From Cenococcum geophilum 1.58 (taxonomy: Eukaryota > Ascomycota > Dothideomycetes > Gloniales > Gloniaceae), in contig KV748200.1 in assembly GCA_001692895.1 (NCBI GenBank), positions 255,343-319,342 of the forward strand: DNA of 64,000 bases. Reading direction: 5' to 3'. Below the pieces are notes generated by a model that saw nothing but the letters and a program-made list of their open reading frames with translations, made no database searches and was not told the DNA's origin. Positions 35,556 through 45,766 of the stretch are shown in pieces (the first letter of the stretch is position 1; the number at the start of each line of letters is the position of its first letter). A program made the translations under genes and the position numbers.

Positions 35556-37462
35556 TTTGACGGCTCGCAGGGAAGCTGCGCCAAGCACGGAGTCGGCTGG
35601 CCTGCCCGATGGGGGCCTCTACGGGCTCCATTTCGTCATTTCACGGAGTTGGCCTCCTCTTTTTGACGCAGGGCAGCTTTCGAGGGCCTGTCAGGCTGGC
35701 AGGCGCGCAAGCTCGCAGGCCGGCAGTACATGTATGTCAGTGTGTCGGGCTCGCATATTGCCACCGCCTCTCAGAACACCACCAATACACCATCACGGCT
35801 ATCGCAGGCTGAGAGCCCTGCCAATGGCCGGGTTTTGTGCGATGTGCGAGCGTTCTGCCTGCTACTCGGCGGTCATTCCTGAGCCTTGGCCGGCACCCAT
35901 TTTTGAGCCTTGGCCGGCACCTATGGCGTCAACGCGGTCGTTTTTAAGTCTTCCTTAGCGTGATCAAGCGTGCGACTAAGGCGGCGTCGTAAGCCCTGCG
36001 ATGAAAAAATGTGGCCGCTTGAGACGGGATGGCTGCGTCCAACCAGGGCTTATTCTGAGCCTAGGGAAGCCACTCGCATTTGCTGTGGACCCTGCGTCCC
36101 GCCCGCGGAGGTGCAGATGAAGGTACGTAGTCGAACCATTGCTTTTTGCGCCCTCGCACTATTTTGCGCCCACACCTTGACAACCGCCTCTGCAAGCCTG
36201 AGCAAGGCGGGGGAGGGAGGGAGAGCGATAAGCTCCGCTGGACCCTTATTCCCGAGTCATTAGCGCCGCTGCACGGGAGACGCTCCGACTGTGCACCTGT
36301 GTCTCCTCTACCTCTGCCTTTGCCTCTCAACCACCTGCGCCTGTGGCTCACGTTGACTGGCCGCGAATGTCATGTGAGCGGCCTATCCCGAGGCAGCAGC
36401 ACACCCGGGCACCGGGTTTCCTGCCAGGCATCAAGCAATCAATCAATAATCAGTCACTCACTTAGTTGCCGAGCCTATAGCCGGCCATGTTTCGGTACAC
36501 GAGCCCGCATTGTTCCCGAGATAATTGCTTCCCCTCTTCTTCTGTCGCCCCCTGGTTGGCCTCCCCCTCCGCTTGGCACCCTTCGTCACCGCAATTTACC
36601 TTTCGATTTTTCTGCATAGGTGCCAACTGCAAAGCCTGCCGTCATGTGATAGATCTGCAGCTATCGAGTGTGAATACCACCACCGTAAGTCGTGTCTCTA
36701 TTGCACCGCCGCATGGGCATTCCCATCAATATTTTCTATGTGATGTTGCATTTACGGCGCTCCCCCACGTGTTGCATGGGATGCTACCTGGTACTTAGGT
36801 ACTGTCCGCACGACCCGCTTTTGGGCCTAGACATTGGATTTTTGCCGCTTTAGGAACACTCCTGTCCGCTTTCGTAAAAATAACAGACTAGGAATTACTC
36901 GACATCTCCTTGGCCGATCGATCCCCAATAGTGTCCTGCACTATCATCACGACATTGTGAATATTGTCGACTGTCTCCACGAAATTAGGATTAATACTCG
37001 CTGTGTCTCTCTTCCCCGCTCGCACTATTTGCTCTTCCTATGTTACATTATTGAGTATTTTCATGGTTGCCTCGTCGTATTTAGTCCAAGCAAAGTCTAC
37101 AAGCACATACAACACAAACAGCCAAGCAAAAATTTGAATTCCTGCATCTAGGTTGCGTTGCATGCACCGAAAATCAGCACTCCTTCTTCCATTCCTGTTT
37201 GATACATCCACTCCATGCTACCTGTCGCCCGAAACGCCTTACCCGCCCTATAAGCCACCTGAATTGTGAGCCTCCCCACCACAAGGCCAGAAATTCCTAG
37301 CATCACATCATATCGTTGTACTCATGGCCTTCAATCTAGACCCGTTCATCGATCATGTTCATTGTTTTTGGCGTGATTATTCTCTCACTATCGTATGCTC
37401 TTTTGTTTTTCATTGAGGGTCGTGACAAGAATAATCTCTTCTTAATTTTACTTTCGCTCCTA

Positions 37463-37578
37463 AAGTGAGCGATAGGGTTATGACGGTCGGCACGGTTTTG
37501 ACGGTTTGGAACATCAAAACTACACACAGACGAAATTGGTCACAACTATACCAACCGTCATAACCCTATCGCTCACAT
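37463..37578. mobile_element. MITE-3, TA-flanked element with perfect 23-bp inverted arms (116 bp)
   Basis: The arms at 37465-37487 and 37554-37576 are exact inverse copies starting GTGAGCGATAGGGTTATGAC. One extra partly matching pair of bases lies outside each arm, then TA (37461-37462 and 37579-37580). The spacer is 66 bp. It abuts the 3' end of the histidine kinase pseudogene. Non-coding. Confidence 0.8.
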
Positions 37579-38650
37579 TACTTCGAGATTAATTTGCGAC
37601 ATCAGAACCCATCTCAGGCTCTCTGGCCTTTCTCTCTTGGTAAAGATTTGCTCGGCCACGAGTTTGCTGATGTTGCCCCACGTAAGGGCATGCGTTGGCA
37701 CTACTTGCCTCTCAGCAAGCTCTACGCTCTCGCGACATCCAGCTCGACGAGCTTGCATGTTTTCACCCGACCAAACCAACATATCATTACGAAAGCTAGA
37801 CGTTTTCCTTTCCGCTTTAATCCGTCGCAGAATACCGTCACCGTCACCTTCAGACGATTGTAGTAACGCCGCGATTCTTTCAAACCCGACTTGACCGAGC
37901 TGAATGGTAAACGACTAGGGACGGGAAATTGATGAGGATTCCTTCGGCGCCGCTGTTTCAGGATAGATAGGCAATGGGTTAGAGTATTGTGTATGATGGG
38001 TCTTAGGGAAGATCGTGCCGTGATGCTTCCTCGACGACAAAGATTCGGCTTGCAGATCATCTTTTTGAGCGAACTCCCGTTTAGGTTTGCCTTCAATGGC
38101 ACATTTGACCAGCATCTTCTCCAACAATTCTCCTCTGGCTGGCTTGGTAAGGTATTCTATCCCGGCTCTTTGGCAATTTTGTCGGTGTCCCTGAATTGCG
38201 GACGCGGTCATTGCGACAATGGGAGTATTTCGTATCCACGCCAAGTTTTCGAACCGCTCATGAGTCCTAATCGTACGCGTTGCGTGGTAGCCGTTTCATC
38301 ACAGACATCTAGACGTCCATTAGGATTATATCAGGTCGTGAATGCTCAGTAGAAGGCTCCTCGAGTAGATAATCCAAAGACTCTTGCCCGTTCCACACCG
38401 CGCCTGCGGAGAAATGGAGTTTGCCGACATTTTTGAGTGCGATTTGCTTGTTTATTGCACTAGAACTTGTGCCTAGCATATGTTAGCTTCCCAAGGTAGC
38501 ATGTCACGTGCACAAGTGCTTGGACGAACTTTCCTCCGGTGACCAGCGCCCAAGGGTTCCCGCGTTTGGAGCGGTGCAGCATTGACATAACAGCCTTTTC
38601 TCAAGCCGCCACCGAACTACAACATAACCCGGACGTGGCACTTCAACAAT

Positions 38651-39001
38651 ATGGCGGTAAGCCTTCTAGTCTTCTCGAGCGTGCAGGCGTGACTGATGAC
38701 TTTTCTCCCCCAGCCCAGAGAAACCATAATCATAGATCCACCATCCTACTCATCTTCGGGCTACGGCGCCATCGAAGTACACCATCATCATCACGTAGCG
38801 CCTGAGTGCAGGAGTGCAAGGCGCACATCTCCATGCTGTAGAGCAACACTCCTTGCCTTCCTTTTCCTCTTCTTTATCGGCTGCTTTGGTGTGTTGGGTT
38901 TTGTGGCTTGGAACTTCTACAATTTATCTGAGTGCGAGAAGAAGCGTATGCCGTGGGAACCGCCATGCAAGGACTGGCTAGGCCGTGATAGCCATCAATA
39001 G
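38651..39001 (+). CDS. Small single-pass membrane protein, unknown
   Basis: Proposed coding exons 38651-38656 and 38714-39001 give 97 residues. The first exon is only ATG GCG, followed by GTAAGC...CCCCCAG and then CCC AGA GAA ACC. The protein starts MAPRETIIIDPPSYSSSGYG, continues with five His, a Cys/Arg-rich patch and one strong membrane span (about 50-70, LLAFLFLFFIGCFGVLGFVA), and ends in a short charged tail. I do not recognise a family. It is intact although it lies inside the split kinase pseudogene. An alternative is that an upstream frame ending LQHNPDVALQQYG belongs to it, but that frame does not match the phase. Confidence 0.5.
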
Positions 39002-39116
39002 AAGTTCACTTTCTACTTTGTTATAGAGTAATGGCGCTTCGGGACCTGGCAAACATGATTATATTATATTACTAAGGAAGCCTTAGATTAGTAGGCTGGT
39101 GTACAATGAATAACGT

Positions 39117-39300
39117 GTTTTACCACTCAACGCCGCACCCCGCTTTCTGTGGCTTTTTATTAACTTGGAAATTAATTCTTTTAAAAGGCCTGCTTTACAG
39201 TAAGTATTTTAGCCTCTTTTTAAAATAATCGAGCGTTTGGTGTTGATGTTATAATTACTTTTATACGAACACTTGGTGGGGCGGCGTTGAGTGGTAAAAC
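39117..39300. mobile_element. MITE-4, inverted-repeat element (184 bp)
   Basis: Ends GTTTTACCACTCAACGCCGC (39117-39136) and its inverse (39281-39300) match exactly; the match continues with one gap into CCCC. The inside is AT-rich and non-coding. The immediate flanks (ACGT and ATAA) do not give a convincing target duplication, so the transposon superfamily is uncertain. Confidence 0.7.
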
Positions 39301-41393
39301 ATAAATATAGGATAATACTCTAATACTCTCCGCGCATAGTAAACAAATTTATACCTCGATATATTTACCTATATAGTACTCTCTCTAAAAAAAGTATCCC
39401 TTCGCCTGGTAAAATATATCCTACGGTTATTATTAATAGGATTAAGGCTTCATAATTAAATCCAGGACTCCATGAAATCGACCTCTGCACCTCCACGCGG
39501 TGGAGCCCGGGAACCTGACAGTTATCTATCGATATCCCATCAGGACTGCCGCAGTAGACTGCCAGATCAAACGCAAACATGCGTACGGCTGCGCAGCGCC
39601 GGCGCTGCGGCGTGGTGGCGTGAAGAATTTTCACCCAAAGCTATACCCTTTGCTTATCCGTCTTCTACAATGAGAACATGGAATTTTCTCAATCGGCTTC
39701 TGACAAGGTTAGGTGATGTTCTGGGATCGCCCGTTTTGTGGTCGGGATGTGTTCTGGAACACCTCCGAGCATTCACCTCCCTGTTACTCTTATGTAGAGG
39801 GGGAGTAAGAGGTGGATTGACACAACCATCAGAGTTGCCGTGTGAAACTGACACATCTGGCTACAGCTGTACGGGAATTGGTGCAGGGTTAATCATGAAG
39901 GAACCGTCGTCTTAGTATTAGGCCTTGTGAAAGGGTATCCAGAAAGATACCTCAGTTCCTTGCCCAAGACCAATACCGCCACACATAAACTGAACCAACT
40001 ATCACGTAGCTAGTCCTACTTACACTATATCACGGTATGAAACTATTTGAATCACGTTCCTACTAATTGTTAACCCCAGTCCAGTGCTGCCGAATCGGCG
40101 TGCCGTAGACGAGTCCGCTTAAAAGGTTTAAACAACCTCTTGCGTACCTCCTCCTCGATCCCAATTCCGGTGTCTTCGACAACGAATTGTATAGTGTTGA
40201 ACGGACGATCAGGAATGAGAACTCTGTCTATTAAAGAGGGCTCTAGAAGCTCTTTATATACATTAGGTAGGTCTAGACAACTGAGTCAAAATAGGTAAGA
40301 GAAATAGGTAATGAGACATTCGGTGAGACATTTAGTCATAAGTTGAGAGACAACTAAGACATAGTTCGATCTAGGTCTTCAGACGGTAGTACGATGGTGG
40401 TAAGGGAACTCGATTCAGGTCGACATATAGTAACGGTTTCACCAGGTGCCTCAAGCCTCACGTAACCTTCTGAGGTGAATTTGATGCTGTTAGTTAAAAT
40501 GTTAGTCAAAATCTGTCGCTGTCGACCAGGATCGCCTATGACTCTTAGATGTTGGCCTATTCCCTGCTCTATGTCGCTTTGATATGTAATGTTCTTCCTC
40601 TGGGCAGCAAAAGACATCACTTTTGGACGTCGCAAATGAAAACTGAAAGGCCGAACTGAACTTTTTCAGCGTCAAGCCTTCCGGATTCAACCTCGGAAAT
40701 ATCGAGAATATCATTAATGATCGTGAGAAGGCCATTCGCCGATAATTTGGATGTTCTCGGTGCAGTCTCGCTGCCCTTCGTTGAGATCGGTGTCGAGAAG
40801 CAGTTCGCTCATGCCAATGACACTAGCAATTGGCGTACGGATCTCGTGGGACATCTGTATAAGGTTAATAAAAGATATTGAAAAGCTGGTTGGCACCCAC
40901 GTTATCTAGGAATTGGCTCTTCAGCCGACTGGCTTCTTTCGCAGCAACAGCATTGCTGCATTAGCCAGCAGTCTTGGATTCTCTTTCTCCTGATTCTTAA
41001 GTTCCTGATCACGCTCACGCAGCTATTAGCAACCGTGCCAGCCGGCACTTTCATTTCCTCTGAGCACCATGCATGCCTGTAACATGCATGCTCACACCTA
41101 TAACTTCATCAACAAATGATTGTTTGGGAAACCGAAATACCACGACAAACCAAACTTTCACAAAAGACGAAACGGACTAAGCAGGCATCTTCAAGGATTC
41201 CGACAGCATTCTGCTTTTCTACGTAGTAGCGGATCGCGCGGATACACAGCTGTAAAAATGCACAGGAGAATCTGCGCTTAGAAGATAGATGAATATATTC
41301 ACCGTATCCCTCGCTTACTTCAACATATTGCCTCATACCATTGTCGGCTGTTGACTGGCCCTTGAGTTTGGGCACTCCGGTGTCTTTGGTCAT

Positions 41394-41724
41394 TTTGATG
41401 GCGCTAGACTTTAACCAGGTAGGTTTGAATGGGGCTTCTAGAGACTTGTGATTTCTTTTGGGAAAGTACGCGGATCCGGGCTCATAACCTGTTGGAGCTT
41501 CACGGCAGCATTATCGCAGGACTCGTTTTTTATTCTGAGTGAGAACTATTTAAGCTACATGTACTGCATCGCGAGTATCCTTCTGGAAGGTGCTGGCACC
41601 TTCTTTTTGATGGCGATTATTGCTAATTGTCATGTACTTGTACCTTGGTTACGGCAGTGGCTGGTCTTCATGTTGTAGTTCCTTGAGGCAACAAGATTGT
41701 ATTTCCCCCAACATGTAAAACTGA
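41394..41724. other. Intergenic
   Basis: No gene seen between the kinase pseudogene and the HET gene stop. Confidence 0.4.
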
Positions 41725-43226
41725 TCACACTATACGCACATCAACCCTTTCTCTCGATACATAGTTTGCATGGATCATACCAACCCCGATTCTTTCGTAC
41801 TCATCTCCCATAATTCTCGGCTTGACGACCAGTATGTAATACTCTCCACGCCTCCTTCCAACAACAACATACCGGTGGAAATGAATATCTGCGCCACCCT
41901 CCACATCATATTGTAACGATCCTATTTTAGTTCCCTCGGAGTCTAAGATGGCACATTGTGTCGCCTTCTGTTTCATTCTACAATCCCAAAACCGACCTAC
42001 TTCAGTAACCAATGCATTTTTTCGCATTTCATCAAATCGGAGGTGTTTTATCCATCCAGCCGTAAAGAAAGGAATGTCCACGAACTTCAATCCTCCATTA
42101 TATGCCATCCATGACCACGACAGCACATCCTGAATTTTGTAATCAATCCGCTCCATTTTTTCCTTACCAGGGGACTGCCATAGGAGGGTTTGGTGAAGGA
42201 AGCGCTCAAAAATACCATATCTTTTTTCACATTTTAAGGTCCTCGCAATACGGGCTTCCAACGCAGATATTGCAACAACTTTGTCAGTCTTGTAAGTAAG
42301 GTCACGCTTTGAATAGTGCTCAAAAAGAAAGTGAATGAAGTCGACAGTACGTCGATAACCTGATTGAAGGAGACGGTCCGGAAATTCGGGATCCAGGAGA
42401 AAATACCGCTTATACCCTAAGCTGGGACTTGAGATATTTAAGTTAGAAAATAAATAACCCTACAAAAATCTTGACCTAGGCCTCACCTTTCCAGCCTAGT
42501 AAGGTTTTCACAGTGCACGCCTTCACCACATTCCCAATATGTCTGGTTCTTGCTGAGGTGGATAGTCCGGCGTGATAAGACTCGTTCTTGTAATACCCAT
42601 CCGCGCGTTTTAAGCACAGCATTCTCCACATCATTATCAAAATCCTCCACATCTTCGCAGACATATAGCATTCTGCCAGGGCCATCTTGAACCTGGATAA
42701 ACCGACTCTCTGAATGCCGTTCAAGAAATCCTCCAGAAGAATTAGTAGCTGAAGTTGCAGCCATTGTGCAGTAAGCCGAAGCGAAGACGTCTTCCATGCG
42801 CGGGACTTCGGGTTCCCAATCTTTCTTGTCTTTATCTTGAAGTATGCAGAGTGAGTCAATCCAGAGGAATTGCACACCAAGATTTTGGGTTACTCGGACG
42901 GCATCCTGTAAAGTTTTCGGTAACTCCTTGATACTAAAACTTTTCAGTCGGTGGTGAAGGTTTTGTGAATTTGTGCAAAATCTGTTCTCGGCTCCTGACT
43001 CAAGGTTTCCCCAACAGTAGGAGAGAGCAATGTAGCGTCTATCGGATGAGGCATCCAATTCTGCCGAACAAAGAAGAACCAAAATGTCTGGATTTGGATC
43101 TCCAACGTAGATGACCCTCGTTGGTAATGTTGTGTTGGTCCCTTCCTTACACTTGCTGCAATTATGGGACTGGTCACACCGACCCAACCACGCGCCGAGT
43201 AATTCGAAATATGATGAACTTGCCAT
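41725..43226 (-). CDS. HET-domain (heterokaryon incompatibility) protein, 5' part damaged
   Basis: Coding exons 43226-42487 and 42421-41725 give 478 residues if translation starts at the ATG of MASSSYFELLG. The HET domain (PF06985 type) is intact: YIALSYCWGNLESG, LPKTLQDAVRVTQNLGVQFLW, IDSLCILQDKDKKDWEPEV, FASAYCTMAATSATNSSGGF and RGWVLQERVLSRRTIHLSK. The C-terminal half after the intron (GTGAGG...CCAG) is typical of long HET proteins: KTDKVVAISALEARIARTL, then DVLSWSWMAYNGG. HET proteins trigger cell death after fusion of unlike strains. The open frame continues upstream but meets an in-frame TAA at 43409-43407, so the original protein was probably longer. Whether the shortened product works is unknown. 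Confidence 0.7.
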
Positions 43227-44044
43227 TTGAGGTAATACCGGTAATCCAGGCTGAATATTGTCGCTGTCGTCATCATCGTCGTTATCGCGATTATCATCTG
43301 AAGCTCCTAGACCAGAACATAACCTAAGGATGCGAAGTCTGTCCTTTATCTGCAAGGCTGATCCTCTCCTGACAATATCGATTTCCTCTTGATCACTTTT
43401 GTAGCATTATCCAATCTTGTGAAGTAGAAGTTCGCACAGCTGATAATCGGTTGCATTACTGCGTAATTCAGGAAGACTGACTCGGTCACCGAAGTGCAAC
43501 ATATCTTCATATGCGACACAACACTGGCAGGAGACAAGCTGCTCCGATGCTTCGTTCCAAGTCGAGGTTTTAAACAAATTCTTAACAAAATCGTTGTCAA
43601 AGGTATACTTCCATTCGTCAATTAGCAAATCATCATGTCCAAGAAGAGTTCTAAAATCGTCGAAATCAGAAAATCCAATTCCAAAAGGAGACGAGCGATG
43701 AATAAAATATGGTTGGTGATGGTCACCAGTCCTTAACACTACATAGACCCACTAACACGAAATTCAGTAAATCCAGACGAAGTCTATAGCGACGAATAAG
43801 ATATAGTTAGTAGCAGTTGCACATCCTTAGCATTATGTAGGCCCACTAACCCTAACTTCGGAAAGATATTCCTTTTCAAAGTCATTGTCTTCCCAGAAGT
43901 CCTGTCTTGTCGGAATAGACACGCGATTTCCTTGGTATGTCTCAGGAGCTTCTGTTTGTCGCTTTCTTTTTCGGTCCAGCGGATCGGTCGGCATTTTGTA
44001 TAAAGTCGTACATAAGCTAAATATGTTTCAGGATTTGAGACCAC
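43227..44044 (-). pseudogene. Upstream remnant of the HET gene with internal tandem duplication
   Basis: Coding trace in the same frame runs from about 43750 to the TAA at 43409 (FGIGFSDFDDFRTLLGHDDL, VSCQCCVAYEDMLHFGDRVS, LPELRSNATDYQLCELLLHK), then on past the stop. Segments at about 43691-43770 and 43791-43870 are a diverged tandem copy of each other (ATATGGTTGGTGATGG against ATATAGTTAGTAGCAG; CCCACTAACAC against CCCACTAACCC). Another open stretch lies at 44044-43784. None of these starts with ATG. It reads as a broken N-terminal part. Confidence 0.55.
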
Positions 44045-44586
44045 TTGACGTTTGGAAAGAATGGTAATCTAGAACTACGGCGGACGACGTCGCACATCTG
44101 GTCCTGGCGGCGCGGTGGTTATACTGTATCTGCGGGTATGCCTAATAATCTATGCGCAGAGAGAGTGGAGGATTGACTAAAAAGCTGCTAGGAAACCAAT
44201 GTGGGGTTGAGAAGAGCCTTAGTCATTGCTACATAGTTGCTTATGTGGGTGAAGGAGGAGCGAGGGAAAGTGTATGCTTTTTTGACATAGCCATTACTAA
44301 GTCCATCCATGTAGGTCATTCAGGCCCATGTAGAAGCGTAATTTATGTTTACGCAGGGTTCCACACATCTGGACGTGTTGGATGCGTTTCTCAATAGAGA
44401 GCAGAGGTTTTGAGCGTAAGGCCGATTTCAGGGAAAGCGCCTGATCACGTGATGCAGCCTGGAGACCGTGGAAGCAAGCTGGCCCTTTTGGCCTTCACTT
44501 TCGTATCTTAATAACATAACCTTCGCTCGACCGTCTACGACTCGCAATACCTCATACAACCGTCATTACGCCATATCCCTCTCATC
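44045..44586. other. Intergenic, yos1 upstream region
   Basis: No gene supported; an 81-codon frame at 44152-44397 resembles nothing known to me. CATAACCTTCGCTCGACC and C-rich leader sequence precede the yos1 ATG. Confidence 0.4.
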
Positions 44587-45029
44587 ATGGTTTTCTTCGG
44601 TCTCGGTGGTCTCGTCTATGGTAATTCTATCTCATTGTTCGTCTTAATTTCAGCTAACAATCATTCCTCTAGTGTCTGTCCTCCTCGTAAATGCTATTGC
44701 CATACTTTCTGAAGATCGCTTCCTCGCCAGAAGTAAGACCGCTCTTACTCGTGCTCTGGTTGTCGAGTAGCTCGCTAATTTGTTCGCTCTATAGTCGGGT
44801 GGACGAATTCCTCTGATCCAGGTTTTGGAGGCGTGCAGGATAACGGTAGTGTCAAGGCCAAAATGGTCAATCTGGTGGCCTCGGTACGAACCTTGATGAG
44901 GAGTAAGTCGCTTTGGCCCGCTCGCTGTTGCTCTTATAGGCTGTATTGTGCTAACCGACGTATACTGCTGCAGTTCCCTTAATTGCAATAAACACCCTCA
45001 TTATATTCTACGAATTGATCCTAGGATGA
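44587..45029 (+). CDS. yos1: Yos1-like ER-Golgi transport protein
   Basis: Four coding exons (44587-44620, 44673-44732, 44795-44902, 44974-45029) give 85 residues, the full family length. Yos1 (IER3IP1 in animals) acts with Yip1-Yif1 in ER-to-Golgi vesicle traffic. The start MVFFGLGGLVYVSVLLVNA forms the first membrane span. The conserved AILSEDRFLARIGW, VKAKMVNLVASVRTLMRIPL and a second span, IAINTLIIFYELILG, complete it. All three introns begin GTAA and end TAG or CAG. Each falls after the first base of a codon, and together they reconstruct the family sequence without a mismatch in length. Confidence 0.93.
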
Positions 45030-45766
45030 CACATCTTTATGATTCAAGCAAATACTATCCTTGAATCCATGCACAATACCCGACGCAGGGCCAGTATACG
45101 ATTTCTAAGCTCATGTCGGGAATATGGATATTTGAGGAGAAATTGTGAGAGAGTGGTCAGTCACTTTAATATATTCGGTTTGATGAATGATGGTCATGTT
45201 CTGCATAACGAGCAGGATACCATCGGAGTGGGCCAGAGTGGATACAATGGTTAAACACAGTGCACTTAGCAGTTGAGGAAAAGCAGCAGTCCCAACTACC
45301 TCAGTTGCAGACCTGCTCTACCACCTCTGCACGCGTGTGAAGTTTGACCTAGACTTGGTTGGGGATCTTTCAAAGCTGATAGTACAAGCTTGGAGACGGA
45401 GAAGATAAGTTGCACTTGACAAACACGTACTCAGTAATGCAGAATGATTTGTAGACACCATTATTAAAAACTTTCCGGGAGGAATGCCAAAGCGTTATGT
45501 ATTTTGAAACAGCGTGGCAAAGTTCTAAGTGATTCGTCAGAAGACAAACCTCCCAAGGAGCGCGCAGACATAAGTGATAACTGCTCCAGCACCACTTTAG
45601 AGCTTTGGCGCCAATGACCTACTAAAATCGGATTTCCTTCCTTTCTCAAATAGAGAATGCCTTTTGAAGGAATTTAGATTAAACATATATCACCAGGACA
45701 ATATACAATGTAGGATGATTTGCCTCACACCCCCTTCAGAGCCTGTTAAAGATGTTGAAAGAGGTT
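45030..45766. other. Convergent intergenic region yos1/creB
   Basis: No gene seen. 3' flanks of two convergent genes. Confidence 0.4.

Larger units (their letters stand above)
32684..37462. other. Long GC-rich non-coding region upstream of the C2H2 gene
   Basis: About 4.8 kb without a convincing gene on either strand. Open frames are GC-driven and low-complexity (Gly/Ser/Thr or Pro/Glu repeats at 33442-33913). Short tandem repeats punctuate it (33570-33641, 34783-34822, 35453-35555). Composition shifts from GC-rich (33000-36400) to balanced (after 36600). A long leader, regulatory DNA or a non-coding transcript are all possible. Confidence 0.45.
38470..39652. other. 1.2-kb segment splitting the receiver domain
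   Basis: The receiver coding trace stops after VLIVED and resumes with INKQIA with this segment between. It contains a small plus-strand gene (38651-39001), an AT-rich stretch (39003-39470) with a MITE inside, and a GC-richer piece (39470-39650). I found no terminal repeats or target duplication at its limits, so whether it is one insertion or several is open. Boundaries are good to about 15 bp. Confidence 0.55.
37581..41393 (-). pseudogene. Hybrid histidine kinase, broken and split by an insert
   Basis: Minus-strand remains in order. An unassigned N-terminal trace (41393-41110) comes first. A helical linker ending [12 protein letters not shown] follows, then a 46-bp intron (40900-40855) and the H-box [17 protein letters not shown] with the phospho-accepting His. 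The N-box region (ILTNILTNSIKFTSEG) comes next, then G1 (VEDTGIGIEEE), a shifted G2 (GLGLTISRN) and the sequence GTEVSFWIPF. The receiver domain starts with KFHVLIVED at about 39660 and resumes 1.2 kb further on at INKQIALKNVGK (38462). It continues with PDIILMDV, TPIVAMTASAIQG and a Lys-Pro (LTKPARGELLEKM). Frameshifts occur near 40745 and 40620, and there is a stop after LMDV. Such kinases normally feed a phosphorelay to HOG-type pathways; this copy cannot. Confidence 0.85.
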
